DNA of 64,000 nucleotides from positions 86,985,001-87,049,000 of the forward strand of contig CM044313.1 of NCBI GenBank assembly GCA_024291935.2, written 5' to 3'. The notes below the pieces were generated by a model. That model was not told the DNA's origin. It saw only the letters and a list, made by a program, of their open reading frames with translations, and ran no database searches. The stretch is from Okapia johnstoni (lineage: Eukaryota > Chordata > Mammalia > Artiodactyla > Giraffidae). A program made the position numbers and the translations under genes. Shown piece by piece: positions 34,110-45,700 of the stretch (position 1 is the first letter of the stretch; each line of letters opens with the position of its first letter).

Positions 34110-34385
34110 GCCTCTTGTTTTATTTAAGTCTTTGATTCATTTCAAGTTAAGAGTGTGTGAAGTGTCTGATAGGGGTGCAATTTCATTGTTCTGTGTTGAT
34201 CCAGTTTTCCCAGCACCATTAACACAAATTGGTCCAACCACTGTGGAAAACATTGCTGAGTATACTAAAAATTTAAAAATAGATTTACCGTATGGTCAAG
34301 AAATTCTAGTTATATCTTAAAAAAAAAAAAAAGAACAGGATTTCAAGGAGATATATGCACTCCTAGGTTGATTACAGCATTATTG
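34110..34385 (+). mobile_element. Second copy of the inverted L1 junction
   Basis: Antisense L1 (AGTCTTTGATTCATTTCAAG, GATAGGGGTGCAATTTCATT, ATCCAGTTTTCCCAGCACCA) changes at about 34220-34226 into sense L1 (CCACTGTGGAAAACATTGCT, AAATAGATTTACCGTATGG, GATTTCAAGGAGATATATGC). The order and the junction point match those at 32260-32535, about 75-80% alike. It ends at about 34385, where an antisense L1 3' end takes over. Confidence 0.7.
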
Positions 34386-34389
34386 GTGG

Positions 34390-34860
34390 TGACTTCCCAC
34401 AACTTCGCTAATATATATTTCACATTTAACACTGTGCAAGTTTAAGGTGTACATTTTGTTGATTTGATATATTAGATATTACAAAGTGATTGGTACATTA
34501 GGTTAGCTATCACTTTTTGTGGTGAGAACTTTTAAGATGTACTCTCAATTTTCAGGTATATGATACATTACTGTTAACTATAATCAAAATACAGTGCATT
34601 AGATTTCCAGAATTTACTTGTCTTCTAAATGGAAGTTTACAGTCTTTGACCAACATCTGCCCATATACTCCATACTGAAACCCCTGTTACAACAATTTTA
34701 TTCTATTTATACAAATTTAACTTACTGATATTTCATATATAAGTGAGATTATACAGTATTTGTCTTCTTCTTCCTCTTTCTGACTTATTCATTTAGCATG
34801 ATATCTTCAAGGTGCATTCATATTGTCAATACTATTGGTAGGATTTAAATTCCATATTCA
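34390..34860 (-). mobile_element. L1 3' UTR fragment, antisense
   Basis: CACATTTAACACTGTGCAAG, GTTTAAGGTGTACATTTTGT, TTGTGGTGAGAACTTTTAAG, TAAGTGAGATTATACAGTAT and TTTGTCTTCTTC: reversed L1 3' region as seen in mammalian-wide L1M copies. Confidence 0.7.
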
Positions 34861-35199
34861 CTAACTTGTTCTTTAAATCCTAACTTTCAATCAATTTTCA
34901 TTTAAAGTTAATGGATAAATTACATAAAACAAAAATCAAAATCATACAAGTCAAATAAAGCATATTATTTTGATATTATAAATGGTACTTTCTTGCTTGG
35001 TTCAATTCTCTAATCTGGGCTGAATAGGAAAAATACGCATTTGTAACTTCTACATTTGCTAGTTAATTTGATTTTTTTTTTAATTTTAGGGATGATAAAA
35101 CATCACATTAACAAATATTAATCAATATTATCCTTGCAGAATAATAAATATTGCTGCATTAACAATGTTAGTATAACCAATAATTTGCTAAACTTTGAA
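34861..35199. other. Unassigned stretch
   Basis: No feature recognised before the BovB begins. Confidence 0.5.
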
Positions 35200-35898
35200 G
35201 ATTTAACTTATGTGCAAAGTACATCATGAGGAACGCTGGGCTGGACAAAGCACAAGCTGGAATCAAGATTGCTGGGAGATATATCAATAACCTCAGATAT
35301 GCAGATATGACAACACCCTTATGGCAGTTACTGCAGATGGTGATTGCAGTCATGAAATTAAAAGATGGTTACTCCTTGGAAGGAAAGTTATGACCAATCT
35401 AGACAGCATATTAAAAAGCAAAGACTACTTTGTCAACAAAGGTCCATCTAGTCAAGGCTACGGTTTTTCCAGTGGTCATGTATGGATGTGAGAGTTGGAC
35501 TATAAAGAAAGCTGAGCACTGAAGAATTGATGCTTTTGAACTGTGGTGTTGGAGAAGACTCATGAGAGTCCCTTGGACTGCAGGGAGATCCAACCAGTCC
35601 ATCCTAAAGGAGATCAGTCCTAGGTGTTCATTGGAAGGACTGATGTTGAAGCTGAAACTCCAATACTTTGGCCACCTGATGCGAAGAGTTGACTCATTTG
35701 AAAAGACCCTGATGCTAGGAAAGATTGAGGGCAGGAGGAGAAGGGGATGACAGAGGATGAGAGGGTTGGAGGGCATCACTGACTCAATGGATATGGGTTT
35801 GGGTGGACTCCGGGAGTTGATGATGGACAGGGAGGCCTGACGTGCTGCGGTTCATGGGGTTGCAAAGAGTCGGACACAACTGAGCGAATGAACTGAAC
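35200..35898 (+). mobile_element. BovB LINE with internal deletion
   Basis: Begins in RT motif B/C (TTTAACTTATGTGCAAAGTA, CAATAACCTCAGATATGCAG) and ends GAACTGAACTAAA. After ACACCCTTATGGCAG it jumps to TTACTGCAGATGGTGATTGC. In the copy at 16696-18092 these blocks are about 175 bases apart, so that length is deleted here. The YADD region also has an extra base (GATATGACAAC), shifting the frame. Confidence 0.92.
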
Positions 35899-38608
35899 TA
35901 AAGAAGCAATCTGTTTGATATCTAGAATGTTGTACTGAAGAAAAAAAGTCATTCCATGAATACTTCTCATGGAGTATTTAAATTTTTTGGCATATTGTTT
36001 GGGCTGATCAGCTCATGCCACCTTTTCTTGCATCATCTATTTTTGATGAAACACTCTCCCACTCTGATTTCAATGATTCAAGCCAATCTATCACTTTATT
36101 TCAGTTATAATCTATTATCTAGATCTTACCCTTAAATGTCCTCTTTTCCTCTGGGAACGTATCCTGGTTTAATCATGGTCTAATAAATCAATTTGGTCCA
36201 AAGTGAGACTGGTTATTTTGAATAGAATATTTCTATCATATTTTTTTTCTTTTCTAAATCTACTGGTGACAGTCTTTTGTATTATGTGAGCCTAACTTTC
36301 TCTGATACTACAGCCAACACATTTGAAATAGAACTAAAGGATAAAAAATACAGTGTTCTGATGACATTTACGATGTTGAGATTCCAGTATTCTTCACATC
36401 AGATGCACCTCTGGAACTTTTAGATTCACAAATCACTAAACTTCCAGCTTTGTTCAAGTCACTTAGAAGTTGTTTTCTATCACAAGCCATAAGTAGTACC
36501 AACAAATGAAATATTTATCAATACACTTATGTGAGTTTAACAAGTGGGTATGAGTAAACAGGAAATCAGAGACTATCAGCTCATTTTTATTTGAATGTCT
36601 ATTCTGTGCAATTAGTTTGTTCTATCATTGCCTTTTGCTATTTGGAATACCGCAAAAACCTCTGTTCATAGAATGTGGAATGACGTCATTTGCCTTTTAC
36701 TTGGCAATGATGCATAGTTTACATATTAAATGGAATAATTTATTTATTTAAATTAAATTAGTTTTTCACACTTTCATTGTGTCAAGAGCAAATTTCAATA
36801 TTACACTTTATAGGATTAAAATGCAAATTATTTTCATTTGACTGTATCAGGACAAAGACAGCAGAATACAATATCAGCACTGGACAATTTCAGTTAATTT
36901 TGGTGTCAAGACGTGGGTATAGGAGCAGCTAGGTATGTTTACAAACACAAAGTGCATGGTGGAGAACATTTATACACTTTATAATAATTTTTAGATATTA
37001 AATATTTTTCATTTAATAGTTTAAAATATTTTTATTTTTAATGATTTTTAAAAGTCACTTGAGAAACTCAATTTAAGCTGTTTTGAAGTGTGTTAGGTAA
37101 ATTATTTTGCCCTTTGATTAATGATTATTTTTTCAAATTGTCATGGATTTAATTTCCTAATAAATCTCAATGAAATTTGTTTCATTGATCAATGTCGTTG
37201 ATTAATACTGGCAACTGTTTAAGGAAGTGTCTTATTTAACCTACTTGAAAGATAATCTCTAAGTAAATGGTCTCCAATTGAGTATTGATATTCCTTAAAG
37301 AGTCTGCAGTTTTCATCCCCACTGTCAAAAGTACATGTTAACTGGGGAAACCAGTATACCTATGTTAAAACTTTAAACCAAAACAGAATAGCTGTTTCAA
37401 CACAAACAGGAATAAATGCTTCATTTTTTTCCCCTCACACAATATAGCCAAATATTGCCTAAGAAAATTTTGTGAAAAATTACACAATACAAGGAAGAAT
37501 AATAAAAAATGAAGAAATGGTGGTTAAAGAAGAAGATGAGGCAGTAGGAGGAAAATAAAAATGAAAAAAGAAAATTCAAAGTAAAAAATTGCACAAAGCA
37601 CTAAGTTGCTAGGATATACTTTTCTGATTCTAAGAAATTTAACCTAAATAATACAGATTTAGAAAGGTCTAACTTCCTCAATAATGTCAGAAAAGTTTAT
37701 ATTCTACTTCTTTTTGTTTCGTGTTTCATTCTTTTCCTTTGGACATGCCAATCCTAAGCAAATGGGACACAGACATTCAATGGGACCACGATGAGTCAAA
37801 GACAGTTGCCCACATCAAACATATCCTAATTAAGTTTATGGTAATTAAGTATAAGAAAAGCTCACTTTGGAGAGTCAAGCAAAATTTTCTAAGCTGTTTT
37901 AAAGTAGAACAAGAACCCAGGCTTCCACACAATAAAGTTAAATGAAAACTCAGCAATATCTACAGGATATTTGGTGAATAAAAGGAAGACGGTAATAATT
38001 TTTATTTAGACAGGCTATAGTCAAACATAAATTTAATAGTTCTATAAAACTATACCAAAAAAAAAATATTGTTCCAATGAGCTTTCTTGAAGAAAACTCT
38101 TGAAAGGTTAATATTCTCCCAAGGAAGATAACCTGTGAAACCGAAACAAAAGACCAGAACTAAGTGTTGGTATATATAACTGCAGAGCTAAGATGAAAAC
38201 TAATGTGGTGTAAGTATGGCAATAGAATGTGCATTTTTTTCCAACCAGTGTCAAAATAATGTAAAAAAAAAGAAGATAAATAGAAGATAGACCATAAAAT
38301 ATACTTACTTATTTTTCTTTATTAGTTGGAAGCCATAAATTATGTAAATATGGCAAATGAAGAAGGTTATAATTATATTTATGAAGGTAAACACAAAGAA
38401 CAATAATTATTTTGACTAAAATTGTGTAGTAGTAGACAGACAACAGAGGGAGAAGACAAAAGTTAATAGAAAAGGAAAAATGTGTATGTATATATCATAT
38501 ATTGTGTCAGAGATTATACTCATTCAATGATTTACTAGAAAGATTAATGGAACTCAGATAAACTTTTATATTCATGGTTATAGTTTACCACAGTGAAGGG
38601 ACACACAT
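35899..38608. other. Unassigned stretch (2.7 kb)
   Basis: No interspersed repeat or gene recognised. Contains a consensus CRE-like palindrome at 36681-36688, an AT-rich tract near 36720-37180 and a purine-rich tract at about 37490-37590. The 74-codon + frame at 37721-37945 has no recognisable domain. Confidence 0.4.
36681..36688. promoter_or_regulatory. CRE-like palindrome TGACGTCA
   Basis: Perfect 8-base cAMP-response-element consensus in AT-rich, unassigned DNA. It contains a CpG that is otherwise rare here. No promoter elements, exon or transcription start are visible nearby, so functional status is unknown. Confidence 0.25.
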
Positions 38609-39110
38609 TTAAATGAGCAAAGGCAAAGGTGCATATGACGTAGAGAGAAACCAGTCATGAACATTCAGTTGTCCTTTCCCCATGGAGTGATGCATACAGC
38701 ACTTAATTCTTCTTGCAATGATATAGTATTGACAAACAAGAATGCTCATCTGAGACTGGTGCCCAGGGTTTTTACTGGAGGTTTCTGATGTGGGCATTAG
38801 ATATTCACAGGTCTGTATTAACTGTTTAGTGTTCATCTCTCTCCCCCTCCCGTCCCCCACTCTGCAGAGAGCTGATAAAGCATAGTTGAGACCACAGGTG
38901 AACAAAAATAAACACTCACCATTAATTGCATTGTTACCACAAACTGTATGGCATAGCCAAGGACCCCATATGTAGAAGTACAGACACTCTTAAAAGACAC
39001 TTATCAGGCAGAATTCCAAGGGCTCATAGCACATCTCCCAGAATGGGTTAAAGATGAGTCTTCTCTTTGGAATGGCAGAGTTTGAGCCCCCAACCCTCAG
39101 TGAGTTAACA
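38609..39110 (-). mobile_element. Ancient retroviral LTR remnant, antisense
   Basis: On the minus strand: TCCAGTAAAAACCCTGGGCA (a decayed AATAAA-type block), then CAGTCTCAGATGAGCATTCT, GGGGAAAGGACAACTGAATG, TCATGACTGGTTTCTCTCTA and CACCTTTGCCTTTGCTC. This order matches old mammalian ERVL/ERV1-type LTRs with a '...AATAAAAACCCTGGGCACC...' core. The 98-codon minus frame inside it is not a gene. The upstream boundary is uncertain. Confidence 0.5.
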
Positions 39111-39829
39111 CTTTACTGTAAATATGTATCTATAGATTTACATATGTAACACTATATATACACACATACATATATAACTAAATAACTGTCTATAATGATA
39201 TGTAGTATCTATATTCCATGATATAGCGTATAATATATAGTACAGTATAGATGCTATACAAAGACTGTATGACATATTACTTTATATATTTCATTAGCTG
39301 CTTATAGAGAGAAAACATAAAGTTAGTATGGATCAAAGATCAAAATAACTGTCACTCAATTTTTAAAAGCTCAAAATTAATAAGAAAATATATTTTTATG
39401 TTACTATTTTAAAAACAAGAAAACTAACACTAATAACATTTTTAAATGTTAATTATTATTTGAAAAAATAATAGATAAACTGATGGATAATCTGACTCAA
39501 TAAATATCTTTTTAAAGATAAAAATAGCCACCAAAGAATTGGTTAAAATATAAAAGACAAAATGATAAAATATTTTAACTCTACACAAAACTATTTTAAA
39601 AAATTGCAAAAAATGATTAATGGTCTAGAGATATTTGTTACCAAGACTTTTAACAGGATTATTTACAATGAGAAAATACAGAATTTTTCAAAGAACTAAC
39701 TTCTTCAAACCCCTGGTGATTTTACCTGAGCACTCAAATAAGCATTTGAAGATCAGACAAGTCAATTTTCATATTAATACTTTCAAAACGTTCAGTTAAT
39801 ACTTTCAAAAAAGAAGGTAATTTTAAACT
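39111..39829. other. Unassigned AT-rich stretch
   Basis: No gene or repeat recognised. TA-rich tracts at 39120-39290. Confidence 0.5.
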
Positions 39830-40450
39830 GTTTTCTGTTGAAATATAGTTGACATACAACTATACTATGCTAACTTCAGTGTATTGCCTATGAATTTGGC
39901 ACTTGCATACATTATGAAATGATCATGATATGTAATAACTTTAATAATCATCCGTGCCCATATTAAAATTATTTCAATATTATTGACTGTTTTCCTTATA
40001 CTGTATATGACATCCCATGACTTATACAACTAGAGATTTATACCTCTTAATCCTCTTTACCTGTCTTTCCCACCCTTTCATCCCCTACTGTTCTAGCATC
40101 CATTCATTTGTTCTCTGTATGTATGTGTCTGTTTATATTTTGTTTGTTTTATTTATTTATTTAGATCCCACATGTAAGTGATCGGGGCTTTCCTGGTGGC
40201 TCAGACAATAAAGAATTTGCCTGCAAAGCAAGAGACCTGGGTTCGATCCCTGGGTTGGGAAGATCCCCTGGAGAAGGAAATGGTAACCCACTTCAGTATT
40301 CTTGCCTGGGACTTCCCATGGATAGAAGAGCCTGGCAGGCTACATCTCATGGGGTTGGCAAAGAGTCAGACATGACTGAGAGAATAGCAGTTAATAAGTG
40401 TGATCATGCAGTATTTATCTTTCTCATTCTGAGTTATTTTTTATTTCTCT
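39830..40450 (-). mobile_element. L1 3' end, antisense, with SINE inserted
   Basis: GTTGAAATATAGTTGACATA, ATTATGAAATGATCATGATA, TACCTCTTAATCCTCTTTAC, TTATTTAGATCCCACATG; continues after the SINE with GTGATCATGCAGTATTTATC. Reversed mammalian L1 3' UTR. The SINE occupies 40185-40392. Confidence 0.75.
40185..40392 (+). mobile_element. Bov-tA SINE inserted in L1
   Basis: GGGGCTTTCCTGGTGGCTCA, AATTTGCCTGCAAAGCAAGA, TGGGTTCGATCCCTGGGTTG (intact B-box), GAGAAGGAAATGGTAACCCA and CAGACATGACTGAGAGAATA. Flanks TAAGTGATC (left, about 40175) and TAAGTGTGATC (right, 40395) are a likely target duplication, and L1 reads across. Confidence 0.95.
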
Positions 40451-40457
40451 TAGAATT

Positions 40458-41080
40458 ATGCACCCTACCATTCATTGCAGCTTTTAGTCAAGATATAGAA
40501 GCAACCTATGTGCCTACTGGTAGACAAATAGATAAATATGTGATGTATACACATACACTCACAAACACATGTAGAATAGAATATTACTCAGCCATTAAAA
40601 ACTAAGTTTTTAATTTGTGATAACATATTCTAGATCTAGAGAGGGTTAAGTTAAATGAAACAAAATTATTTTCAAATTATGTATAACATTTTCACTCAAA
40701 CCTAATGACTGTCCCCTAAAAGAAGTAACTACATATTGACCTCAATTACTGACATTAATAAAAAACAAATTTACATTTGTAAACAGAATTTAGCAGACTG
40801 TTAAAACAAGATTAAATTAGTTTATCCCAGAAATACAAAAAGTGTTCAAGGGTGGAAAATATATAGTAAATATTCCTCATTTTAATAAATCTAATGAAGA
40901 AATATCTTTTCTTGCAAACAATGAAAAGGCATTTGACAAATATGCTACATATACTACAGAAAGGCATTCAAAAATCAAAAGGAACAACCTCAATAAGATG
41001 ATGCACATACAGGCCAAAAGCCATCATCATACACAATAGTGGAACAATGAAACCCCTGAGACATAGCCACTAAAGCCAGG
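40458..41080 (+). mobile_element. L1 ORF2/3' fragments, sense
   Basis: ATTCATTGCAGCTTTTAGTC, AGATATAGAAGCAACCTATG, GAATATTACTCAGCCATTAA (40458-40600), then ORF2-like blocks CAATGAAAAGGCATTTGACA, AACCTCAATAAGATGATGCA and GCCATCATCATACACAATAG (40915-41040). Blocks are out of consensus order, so more than one insertion or a rearrangement is involved. No intact frame. Confidence 0.55.
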
Positions 41081-41294
41081 ACCAAACGGATAATAAATGC
41101 TGGATATTGTGCTCATTTATCATTCTTTTGCACTAATTAACTTATATTAAAAGGGGGGTAAATTTAGAAATGTAATAATTGGCAAGGGGCAGGTAAAACT
41201 GTTGCTATTCATCTTGATATGACAATATAATGGAATGATTTTCAGGAACAGATGAAAATTACCATAACCAGCAAAAGAATAGAGTCGAATATCA

Positions 41295-41410
41295 GTGAAA
41301 GTGAAAGCATTAGTCACTGAATCATATCTGACTGTTTGTGACCCCATGAACTGTAGCCCACCAGGTTCCTCTGTCCGTGGGATTTCTCAAGAAGAATACT
41401 AAAGTGGATC
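41295..41410 (-). mobile_element. Bov-tA SINE, antisense, 5'-truncated
   Basis: GTGAAAGTGAAAGCATTAGT, GTTTGTGACCCCATGAACTG, GCCCACCAGGTTCCTCTGTC, ending AAGAATACTAAAGTGGATC. Only the 3' half of the SINE is present. Confidence 0.9.
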
Positions 41411-41535
41411 AAGTAGCAGTGTACATAAAATTAGCCTATAGAACATTCCTCCTTTTGTATTCATCAAATTAAAGATTCAGTGTTTTATTAAAATCATATG
41501 GATGTGCAAACACATATACATACATATATGGAGTG

Positions 41536-41540
<5 letters not shown>

Positions 41541-41578
<38 letters not shown>

Positions 41579-41590
41579 GTATATCTATAT
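41541..41590. repeat. (AC)14(AT)n microsatellite
   Basis: About 29 bases of AC dinucleotide followed by an AT-rich continuation (ATATATATATGTATATC). Confidence 0.95.
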
Positions 41591-42569
41591 ATCTCAGGTA
41601 GAATACATAGTACTTAACAAAAACTATGGACCATTTTATAAACAAAAAATCAAAACTACTGAAAATCTTCAAAAATAATTCCATTAAAATTATATTTAAT
41701 TAGTACCATTAAATTTTAGTAATTATACATTTTCTTGACTTATGTCTCTAATTAAAAAGTCAGGATCATTTGAGTTACTGATGCAATATAGTTGTGGTAT
41801 CTGTCTTTAAGTGAGAAACATTCACTCCAAAAATGTTTTCTCAGTTCTCAATCTCACTTCCCACCCCTTCATGGGATGCATCTGCCTTAGAAATACCAAA
41901 AAGGAACAAAGCTTGCATTTGAAGAGCAGTTGGAATAGAGGTTCATTTGTTGTTTCCCAGAGATTTATGTCAAGCAAACAAAAAGCACGCTAACCTCCTC
42001 TGGTGGACAGTAACGCCTCCATCTAAATGCTACTATGGTTAGTCTCAGGCTTTGGAAAACTCTCACAGTCAGAATAGTCACCACAGAATGGCACTCTGAC
42101 AACTGGGTACGTTTAATGTCATTTATCTACAGAAAAGGCTAAAAACTGCCCTAAACAGTCTCTGATAAATGGTATCTCTTAACAGCCCCTCTTTCCACTA
42201 ATATTTCTATTTTCTAACATTGTTCAATGAATCTATTTTTCCAAGACAACAATGCTCGTTGCACACTATTTGTTTTCAGAAATGTTTATAGAAAATTAAA
42301 ATATAATTTATGTGATTGTTATATAGAAAATAATCCATGTGGCCTATAAATCATCTGACATTAAAAGTAATCCTAATTTCAGTCTCAACTTTTGACAGAG
42401 CATTTGATTCTGTGAAAAACAAGGCTGTGTCACTCTAGTCTTGGAATCAGGAATAAGATCTATTTTAAACAACATATGTAATAAACCAGCATTGTAATCA
42501 ATGTGATTCAATATTAAATTAAGTTGTCAGAAAGATGGTAAAACTATAAATTCTAAAATTAAGCTCAGT
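41591..42569. other. Unassigned stretch
   Basis: No repeat or gene recognised. The 60-codon frame at 41811-41993 has no known domain. Confidence 0.5.
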
Positions 42570-42770
42570 TTGAATTCTGGATACTCAACACATGACTATA
42601 CAACCTCAGGAAAACTACTTAACTTTCTGCACTCAGTTTCTTCATCTGTGAAATAGGTATAATAGAAATAACTCTGGAAATGATGGCTATAAGAATTAAA
42701 GGAGATAAATGTGAAACAGTCAGTAGAGTATTTAGCACCTAATCAGCACTCAGTAAGCATTAGGTGCTTT
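42570..42770 (+). mobile_element. MIR SINE remnant
   Basis: ACAACCTCAGGAAAACTACT, TAACTTTCTGCACTCAGTTT, CTTCATCTGTGAAATAGGTA, GGCTATAAGAATTAAAGGAG and AGCACTCAGTAAGCATTAGG follow the MIR consensus in order, with the expected strong divergence. Confidence 0.8.
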
Positions 42771-45700
42771 TATTACTGACATTACTGATATTATTATTCA
42801 TTTTTTCCAGATATAGTACATTAAAATTTGATTAGTCACAGAACAATAAAAAATGATTTCATTACTAAGTTCTTTAAAATTCAGTTTTGCCCACTTCTTG
42901 ACATTAAACCTAATACTTCACAGCAGTCAATAAATTTGAGACAGATCTTACAATTTCTTGAATTACCGTCGTAATTGTGCTTCGTATTTGCTACTCACAG
43001 GCCATGTCAATTCCAGATATGCTTGATTATTAAAAAATGAAAACACTTACCAGCTTCAAGGTCAAAGGCAGGGGATTGAACACATATTAAGATATATCTT
43101 ACTGATCCAAGCACATTAGCATCATTGGAATACATTTAAAATACTTTAAAATATATTCCCAGATGCAAAGGTAACAAAGAAAAACCTCCAGACTAAAACA
43201 GAAAGGAAATATGTAACACTGAATGTCAGAGAAATAAAGTTGTAAAATGGATACCGTGCAGATATCAAAGGCAGACATTAGGGGCTGTGGTTTGAAAGTC
43301 CATTTTAGATAGAATCTGGGGCTACTTCCTGGGAGTACCTCAGAGCCAGCTCTGGACTTCCTGTTTTAAGTCAAAGAAGGATTATGCACAAAAGAGGATG
43401 AAGCTAACCTTTTTCAACCTTAGTCATGTTTTCAGGAAAACATGTCACCCAGTCCTCACCATGATGATCCAATGGAAAAATTGATTCAAAGCAGGAGAAT
43501 ATTTTAAGATCGGGACAAATTAACATACCAAACCCACATGCACTCAAACACATAGAAAATGAGCCTGCATCACCTCCTGGAAAGGATATTATCCAGGAAC
43601 AATAAACTCACAGCAAAAAAACACATAAACACAAAATGATAAAACTAAAAATTCACGAAAAGCATTGTAGTCACTCTCAAGAATGTGAGAATTCATACCG
43701 TTATGCGAGATTATATAGCAATATAAAATATTATACAATGTAAAATTTAAAAGATGTAAAATTACCCATTGAACACAAATAAGGAATATACTGCAAAAAA
43801 CATGTTTAAAGTAATCAAGGAGGAATATATCACAACGACAATAATAACGACTAAAGTAGTTGAGTGCTGAACTGTCCTCTTTTTTTAAGGCCTCTATATG
43901 CCATATCTCATGTAATTTCTATAAAACCATATCAAAACAGCAGAAAGATTATACAGTGGCAAACATAATTGGAAGAGTCTTTGGAATATATTTAAATGTT
44001 GAGTGTTGAATATCCATATTATATCAAGAATCTACAACAGCTAAAACACACTATATCTGTAAAACTATTTTTATAGTAAGTCAACCTGATAAAATTCAAG
44101 TGACCTATTTTGATTCTTGAATGATGCACAGAAAAGAGAATGGTCATGATTTCTTATCCTCCCCAAACATCCATGTTTCAACTGAGAATCTGACGTGAAT
44201 TGCAATTAGCTCTCATTGTTGTGAAAAATGGAGCAAAAATTGCAATATTGACAAAAATGTGCTGAGTATAAATAATATAGACATATTTTCAGATCAGTTC
44301 TTTAGAGAGAATTCATAAGCTGCAACAAAATATTTTGTGTCAAATATATATGCATTTGTTGTTTGTTTAGATTAAGATTTTTAGAAATATGTGCAAAATA
44401 ATTCAGTCCATAAATCTCAGTGCAAACAGTTAGGTGACAAAGTACCTGGGTATTGAATGATTTTTTTTTTTCCTCTGCGGCTTTTCTATTTTAGGGTAAG
44501 GTGATATCTTTTGCCATTCGTAATTCAAACTTATGCCTCACAGTGGAACTTAAATAATCTTATCAATTGGGTTATTTTGGAATTTCTCAATATATGTCAA
44601 AAGTCTTAGTAGGAGACATTCTTTTTCAATTACTGCAAATATATTAAGGCCATTTTTGTCATTCCTCAAATCAAATAGTGTGACTTTTTGATCTCTTTTT
44701 CTTTTCTTTTCACCTCTACTGCATCTTACTTTATAGTGAAGGATACGCTAGTTTCAAAAAGGACCAGAGTTTGTTTTCAGCAGTTACCCACTCCCCCAAA
44801 TGTTGATTCTTTATTTCCTCCTGTTCAGCACTCCTATTTTAGGGGGGCAGGCTTCTCTTAATTTCTGTAGTTCCCTTGCTCCATTATTTTTCCACAAAAC
44901 TATTGCTTCGTTTCTCTAAAAGTGTGCTCAGTGTGTATATATTTTCCTCTCATTGTCATGCTTATCCATATATCAATGTGCAAAGATATTCATGGTCACA
45001 TATTAATGGTAACAGACAGCTAGCTGATTAGTCCAGTTACCAGTCAATGGGTGAATTTAACAAAGCATCCTAGTTTTTTTTTTTTTTTTCAGCTGCACAT
45101 CTTAGCTATGCTGACCCTCAGTCTGATGCAAGTGTTATCTGAAACAATGTAATATATGAGAGAGAAGTTCAGGTGCTGTGATTAGCCAGTACTTTGGGGC
45201 AAGCTGATCTTAGGGCAACCAAACATGTACTCAAGTCAGTTACTTATTTTTATAGTTGAGTGATAAACTGCTCCTTCTTCAGAGAAAAGTTAGAGTGAGA
45301 GACCTCACTTTTCCCCATGGCTCATTAAAGGTAGTGGTTAGAACAATCCCATAAAATGCAGGCTAAATTAATGTACATTGTCTACTTATATGTGCCAGAT
45401 ATCAGGTTAAAAAAATTTTAATAACCCAGTCTGGTGTAGGAACCCTGGCATTTACTGCGTTTAGTACACAGTCCTCCAATCAAAACCCTTCATTTTCACT
45501 GTATCATGATTGCTTTCTTGTCTATTTCTCTATAAGTTCTATGAAGAAAGACTGATTCTTACTTTATCTGTTAGGTGCTAGGCACAGAATTTGAAGCACA
45601 GGAGATGTTAGTAAATTCAGATGGAGAGGGACTGCTTTAAAATCTCTCTGCATTCTTCCCACTGGCATAAACCCAACATCCATTATAAGTTTAAGTAGAC

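Noticed and set aside
38609..38905. 98-codon minus-strand frame as a gene
   Set aside because: The sequence fits an old antisense LTR with a decayed polyadenylation block; the frame is incidental.
39830..40640. Twin-priming 5' inversion of a single L1
   Set aside because: The antisense part here is the L1 3' terminus itself, which twin priming would not place on the left; two separate L1 pieces fit better.
45060..45100. T17-CAG as a splice acceptor with polypyrimidine tract
   Set aside because: No downstream open exon with a donor site or coding similarity was seen; more likely a reversed A tail or a simple T-run.
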